This document shows positions 5,956 through 8,679 of a DNA stretch of 8,679 bases, one piece after another. Location: NCBI GenBank assembly GCA_039812545.1, contig JBDIAR010000143.1, positions 1-8,679 of the forward strand, read 5' to 3'. A model generated the notes under the pieces. The model saw nothing but the letters and a program-made list of their open reading frames with translations, was not told where the DNA came from and ran no database searches. Position 1 is the stretch's first letter, and every line of letters begins with the position of its first letter. This stretch comes from JBDIAR01 sp039812545 (GTDB lineage: Bacteria > Actinomycetota > Actinomycetes > Actinomycetales > Dermatophilaceae). The translations under genes were made by a program, and so were the position numbers.

Positions 5956-5980
5956 TTTCGCCCGATCGGGCGATTTCGGC
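5952..5980. repeat. 29-bp palindromic element, copy 1
   Basis: Contains the perfect 16-bp palindrome TCGCCCGATCGGGCGA (5958-5973) flanked by ACAATT on the left and TTTCGGC on the right. An identical 29-bp copy begins 51 bp further on. It lies between convergent genes, like REP/BIME elements. Possible roles are a bidirectional transcription-stopping stem, a protein-binding site or a mobile miniature repeat. Confidence 0.85.
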
Positions 5981-6002
5981 GCTCCCAGCGCGGCAAAGGC
6001 CG

Positions 6003-6031
6003 ACAATTTCGCCCGATCGGGCGATTTCGGC
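6003..6031. repeat. 29-bp palindromic element, copy 2
   Basis: Identical to the copy at 5952-5980, with its palindrome at 6009-6024. The 22-bp spacer between copies (5981-6002) is unrelated in sequence. The element ends 29 bp before the 3' end of the hydratase gene. Perfect identity suggests recent duplication or active maintenance. Confidence 0.85.
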
Positions 6032-6060
6032 ACATGGCGTCGTAAACCCCGGCCACCCCG

Positions 6061-7377
6061 TCAGCCGCGGTACCGGAGCGCCCCGCCCGCCCACGCCGGG
6101 AACCCGGCCGCAACCGACTCCACGTTCGCGGTCGCCTCGTCGGGCACCTCGCCGGCGGCGAGCCCCGCCCGCGCGGCATCCGACACCGCCCGCAGCAGCC
6201 GGTCCCCGATCTCGCCCTCGATCCGGTCCGTCGGTATGCCGGTCGGCTCCGGTCCGTCGGCCGGTATGCCGTCGCCGCGGTCCCGCGGCACCTCCGGAGC
6301 GATCGTCAGCCCGGCCGCCCGCGCCGCACGACGGACCACGAGGGGCGCGAACCCGGAGGTGACGACGGCGTCGGCCTCCTGCTCGTATGCCGCCCGCAGC
6401 CGAGCCTCGAACGCCGGCACCCGTTCGTGAACCTCCCCGCTGCGGCGTCGGGTCCGCACCGCCAGGTCGTCGAAGAACACCACGGCCACCTGATCCTGGG
6501 CGTGCTGCGAGGTCGCGAGCGAGACGAAGTACCGCGTCTCGATTCGGCTCGCCGTGTCGACATCGACCTGGGCGCCCTCGACGGCCGCGGACAGGATCGC
6601 CCGCGGCGCGGCATACCGGCTGCAGGGAACCCGCTTGCGCAGTGCCGCACTCAGCCCCGGGAGCCGCGCGGCCATATCGGGTTCGGCCGGCGAGCCGCCG
6701 GGCATTCGATACCCCGGTCGATCCCACGGCTGGCTGGCCGCCTCGGGGTCGTCACGGTGTGCGTGGATCCACGCAATCGCCGCCGGAAGCACCTTGGCTC
6801 CGTCGACGATCTCGTCGATCAGACCGACCTCAACGGCGCGCTCCGCGGTGAAGCGCGTTCCGGGCCAGAGGATTTCGGTCAGGGCCTTCTCAAGACCGAA
6901 CATCCGGACCACCCGCGTCACCCCGCCACCGCCGGGCAGCAGGCCGAGCGTCACCTCGGGCAACCCCACTCGAACCCCGCTGTCCGCCAAAGCGATCCGG
7001 CGATGACACGCGAGCGCCACCTCGAAACCGCCACCCAGCGCGATGCCTTCCAGGGCCGCGACGACGGGTCGGCCCAGGCGTTCCAGGCGGCGCAGCGAGT
7101 CCTTCAACGACTCGATCTCGGCAAAGACCTGCGCGGCGTCGTGGGACGTCAGCCGCTGGAAGCGATTGACGTCGGCGCCCACGATGAACGTCGCCTTACC
7201 GCTGACCAGGACGACACCGGTGATCGAATCGCGTTCTGCCTCAAGACGGTCCACTGCGCGAGCCAGACTCGCCTCGAGCGCCGGGGTGAGCGCGTTGACC
7301 CGGGAGTCCGGATCGTCGATCGTCAGGACGACGATCCCGTCGCCCCGCCGCGCATAGCGAATCACGTTCTCCGACAT
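6061..7377 (-). CDS. FadB-like enoyl-CoA hydratase lacking the NAD-binding dehydrogenase domain
   Basis: 438 residues. Residues 1-205 are a crotonase domain: GADV (67-70), GIALGGGFEVALACHRRIA (111-129) with E119, and GLPEVTLGLLPGGGG (138-152) with E141, so both catalytic Glu are present. Residues 215-305 match the linker of actinobacterial FadB-type multifunctional enzymes (QPWDRPGYRMPGG, AAVEGAQVDVDTASRIETRYF). There the Rossmann domain (GxGxMG motif, HFFNPV) should follow, but after about 12 residues the protein resumes with RLRAAYEQEAD...GL (327-358) and ends with GFPAWAGGALRY (425-436), resembling both halves of the dehydrogenase C-terminal helical domain. FadB relatives are about 700-730 residues. 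It should hydrate 2-enoyl-CoA but not oxidise the product. ATG 7377 is 5 nt after the thiolase stop, with GAGAGG in the thiolase tail as ribosome site; a fadA-fadB-like coupled operon. Confidence 0.88.
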   Translation of the reverse strand: MSENVIRYARRGDGIVVLTIDDPDSRVNALTPALEASLARAVDRLEAERDSITGVVLVSGKATFIVGADVNRFQRLTSHDAAQVFAEIESLKDSLRRLERLGRPVVAALEGIALGGGFEVALACHRRIALADSGVRVGLPEVTLGLLPGGGGVTRVVRMFGLEKALTEILWPGTRFTAERAVEVGLIDEIVDGAKVLPAAIAWIHAHRDDPEAASQPWDRPGYRMPGGSPAEPDMAARLPGLSAALRKRVPCSRYAAPRAILSAAVEGAQVDVDTASRIETRYFVSLATSQHAQDQVAVVFFDDLAVRTRRRSGEVHERVPAFEARLRAAYEQEADAVVTSGFAPLVVRRAARAAGLTIAPEVPRDRGDGIPADGPEPTGIPTDRIEGEIGDRLLRAVSDAARAGLAAGEVPDEATANVESVAAGFPAWAGGALRYRG

Positions 7378-7382
7378 GGTGG

Positions 7383-8600
7383 TCACAGCCTCTCTACGAT
7401 TGTCGCGATACCCATGCCGCCGCCGACGCACAGTGTCGCCAGCCCGTATCTCAACTGGCGTCGGTGCAATTCGTCGATCAGCGTGCCGAGGATCATCGAC
7501 CCGGTGGCGCCGAGCGGATGTCCCATCGCGATCGCGCCGCCGTTGACGTTGACCTGCTCGTGGTCGAACCCGAGCTCTCGCACGAAGCGCAGGACGACGG
7601 CGGCGAACGCCTCGTTGATCTCGACCAGGTCGATATCCTCGGCGCGTAATCCGGCCTTGGCCAACGCCTTTCGGCTCGCCGGCCCGGGCCCGACGAGCAT
7701 GAGGACGGGGTCGGCGCCGCTCACGGCATACGAGACGATCCTCGCTCGCGGCGTCAATCCGGCGCGAGCGCCGGCGGCGGCGCTGCCGACGAGGGTGAGG
7801 GCCGCGCCGTCGACGATGCCCGAGGAGTTCCCGGCGTGGTGGACGTGGTCGATCCGTTCGACGCCGGTATGCCGTTGCAGCGCAATGTCATCGAACCCGG
7901 CGGCTCCCGCGCCGACGAACGAGGGGCGCAGGGCGGACAGCGATTCCACGCTCGTGCCCGGCCGGATCGTTTCGTCCCGCTCCAGGATCGTCAGCCCGTT
8001 GAGGTCGCGTACCGGAATGACCGACTCGGCGAACCGCCCGTCCTCCCACGCCGCCGCAGCGCGCGCGTGGGACGTTGCGGCATACGCATCGCAGTCCTCA
8101 CGGGTGAACCCCTCGATGGTCGCAATGAGGTCGGCGCTGATGCCCTGTGGCACGAAGTCCGTCGCCAGCGCGGTGGCGGGGTCGTTCATCCACGGCACGC
8201 CCTCGGAGAACATCGGCACCCGCGACATGGACTCCAGCCCGCCGGCGAGGACGAGGTCCTCCATCCCGGACCGCACCCGCGCGGCCGCCTGGTTGATCGA
8301 CTCCAGGCCACTGGCGCAGAACCGGCTCAACTGCACACCCGAGGTGGTATCCGGCATACCGGCGAGCATGGCCGCCGCCTTGGGCAGGCAACCACCCTGA
8401 TCGCCGGCCGGGGTCACGATGCCCAGGATCACGTCTTCGACGTCGCCCGGGTCGAGATCGGGGTGGCGCCGCAGCGTCTCCTGAATCAGCCCGGCGACCA
8501 GGGCGATGGGCCGAACCTCGTGCAACGCGCCGGCCGCTTTGCCTCGGCCACGTGGGGTGCGGATCGAGTCGTAGACGAAGGCGTCCGGTATGCCGGTCAT
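7383..8600 (-). CDS. fadA: Acetyl-CoA C-acyltransferase (thiolase)
   Basis: 405 residues, full length for a thiolase. The nucleophile C95 lies in LSRFCASGLESI, NEAFAA is at 329-334, GGAIAMGHPLGATG (354-367) holds H361, and the second catalytic cysteine C391 is in TLCVGGGMG. It catalyses thiolytic cleavage of 3-ketoacyl-CoA in beta-oxidation, or the reverse condensation. Its coupling to a FadB-like hydratase 5 nt downstream favours the degradative role; the symbol is by role and context, and substrate chain length is not readable. The start at 8600 is preferred over an upstream in-frame one at 8666 because GAGGAG lies 6 nt before it and TGIPDAFVYDSIRTPRGR is the family's normal N-terminus. Confidence 0.95.
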   Translation of the reverse strand: MTGIPDAFVYDSIRTPRGRGKAAGALHEVRPIALVAGLIQETLRRHPDLDPGDVEDVILGIVTPAGDQGGCLPKAAAMLAGMPDTTSGVQLSRFCASGLESINQAAARVRSGMEDLVLAGGLESMSRVPMFSEGVPWMNDPATALATDFVPQGISADLIATIEGFTREDCDAYAATSHARAAAAWEDGRFAESVIPVRDLNGLTILERDETIRPGTSVESLSALRPSFVGAGAAGFDDIALQRHTGVERIDHVHHAGNSSGIVDGAALTLVGSAAAGARAGLTPRARIVSYAVSGADPVLMLVGPGPASRKALAKAGLRAEDIDLVEINEAFAAVVLRFVRELGFDHEQVNVNGGAIAMGHPLGATGSMILGTLIDELHRRQLRYGLATLCVGGGMGIATIVERL

Positions 8601-8606
8601 CGCTGG

Positions 8607-8612
8607 CTCCTC
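8607..8612 (-). promoter_or_regulatory. Shine-Dalgarno fixing the thiolase start
   Basis: GAGGAG on the minus strand with a 6-nt spacer to ATG 8600. The remaining bases to the window end (8613-8679) should hold the operon promoter, but I see no clear -10 or -35 element and no operator there. Confidence 0.65.
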
Positions 8613-8679
8613 AAGGGTCGCGCCGCTGCGGTGGAACGTCCATCCTCCCGCGCGGCGCACGTCCACGCCATTCCGTCAG

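Larger units (their letters stand above)
234..8594. repeat. Dispersed heptamer GGCATAC/GTATGCC, 23 copies
   Basis: GGCATAC begins at 234, 1074, 1940, 3055, 4521, 5010, 5227, 6610, 7725, 8079 and 8353. GTATGCC begins at 372, 1245, 1580, 2135, 3245, 3685, 4662, 6234, 6264, 6385, 7867 and 8588. At about 70% GC with independent bases I estimate roughly one copy by chance on both strands. All copies lie in genes (one overlaps the start codon at 5231). They are read as Tyr-Ala (10), Ala-Tyr (6), Gly-Ile-Pro (3), Arg-His-Thr (2), Gly-Met-Pro (1) and a start codon (1), so several frames are used. None lies in the thioesterase gene or the Asp-repeat peptide gene. Confidence 0.85.

Noticed and set aside
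5886..6031. CRISPR array
   Set aside because: The units are 15-16 bp and contiguous, and only two palindromic elements exist with one 22-bp spacer; no cas genes are present.
5232..6179. Long upstream extension of the CaiB-family open frame (to 6179)
   Set aside because: It runs antisense through the thioesterase gene and the repeat region and encodes low-complexity sequence; the Shine-Dalgarno and conserved N-terminus place the start at 5231.
234..8594. GGCATAC as a strand-polar Chi or FtsK-orienting site
   Set aside because: Orientations are balanced (11 versus 12) and interleaved within this window, although genome-scale polarity cannot be judged from 8.7 kb.
1..8679. tRNA, rRNA, insertion sequence or phage genes
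   Set aside because: I saw no transposase or integrase motifs, no terminal inverted repeats flanking genes, and no tRNA-like cloverleaf in the gaps.

Overview
The window is high-GC DNA (about 70% by eye) with actinobacterial character: G/C-ending third codon positions, probable leaderless genes, and acyl-CoA metabolism genes typical of soil Actinomycetota. I cannot name a genus. A high-GC Micrococcales-like actinomycete is a guess only.

Layout, left to right. (1) 1-1269 (+): the 3' part of a secreted-type SpoIID/LytB-like protein carrying three C-terminal S-layer-homology (SLH) repeats. (2) 1323-2546 (+): a left-handed beta-helix protein related to the GlmU acetyltransferase half, probably translated from a leaderless transcript. 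(3) A short convergent junction with GC-rich palindromes. (4) A minus-strand pair: a 92-residue, extremely acidic Gly/Ala/Asp/His-repeat peptide (3886-4164) with a near-perfect Shine-Dalgarno, followed in the same reading frame by a JmjC/cupin-8 Fe(II)/2-oxoglutarate oxygenase (2587-3849). A CRP-like site and an inverted repeat lie upstream. (5) 4308-5231 (-): a short CaiB/BaiF protein with an alpha-methylacyl-CoA-racemase-like active site, divergent from (6) a PaaI-type hotdog thioesterase (5343-5831, +). (7) A 229-bp gene-free convergent junction made of 15-bp tandem repeats and two copies of a 29-bp palindromic element. (8) A minus-strand beta-oxidation operon: thiolase (7383-8600), then 5 nt later a FadB-like enoyl-CoA hydratase (6061-7377). 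The hydratase has lost its NAD-binding dehydrogenase domain but keeps the C-terminal helical domain.

How the genes work together: the right half is coherent acyl-CoA metabolism (racemase/transferase, thioesterase, hydratase, thiolase), with the 3-hydroxyacyl-CoA dehydrogenase step apparently supplied from elsewhere. The left half is cell-envelope and sugar-nucleotide-like genes of unclear connection. The most novel-looking unit is the Asp-repeat peptide plus JmjC oxygenase, which could be a substrate and its modifying hydroxylase. Independently, the heptamer GGCATAC/GTATGCC occurs 23 times across the window, in several reading frames and both orientations. This looks like a genome-wide highly iterated DNA word, not codon bias.
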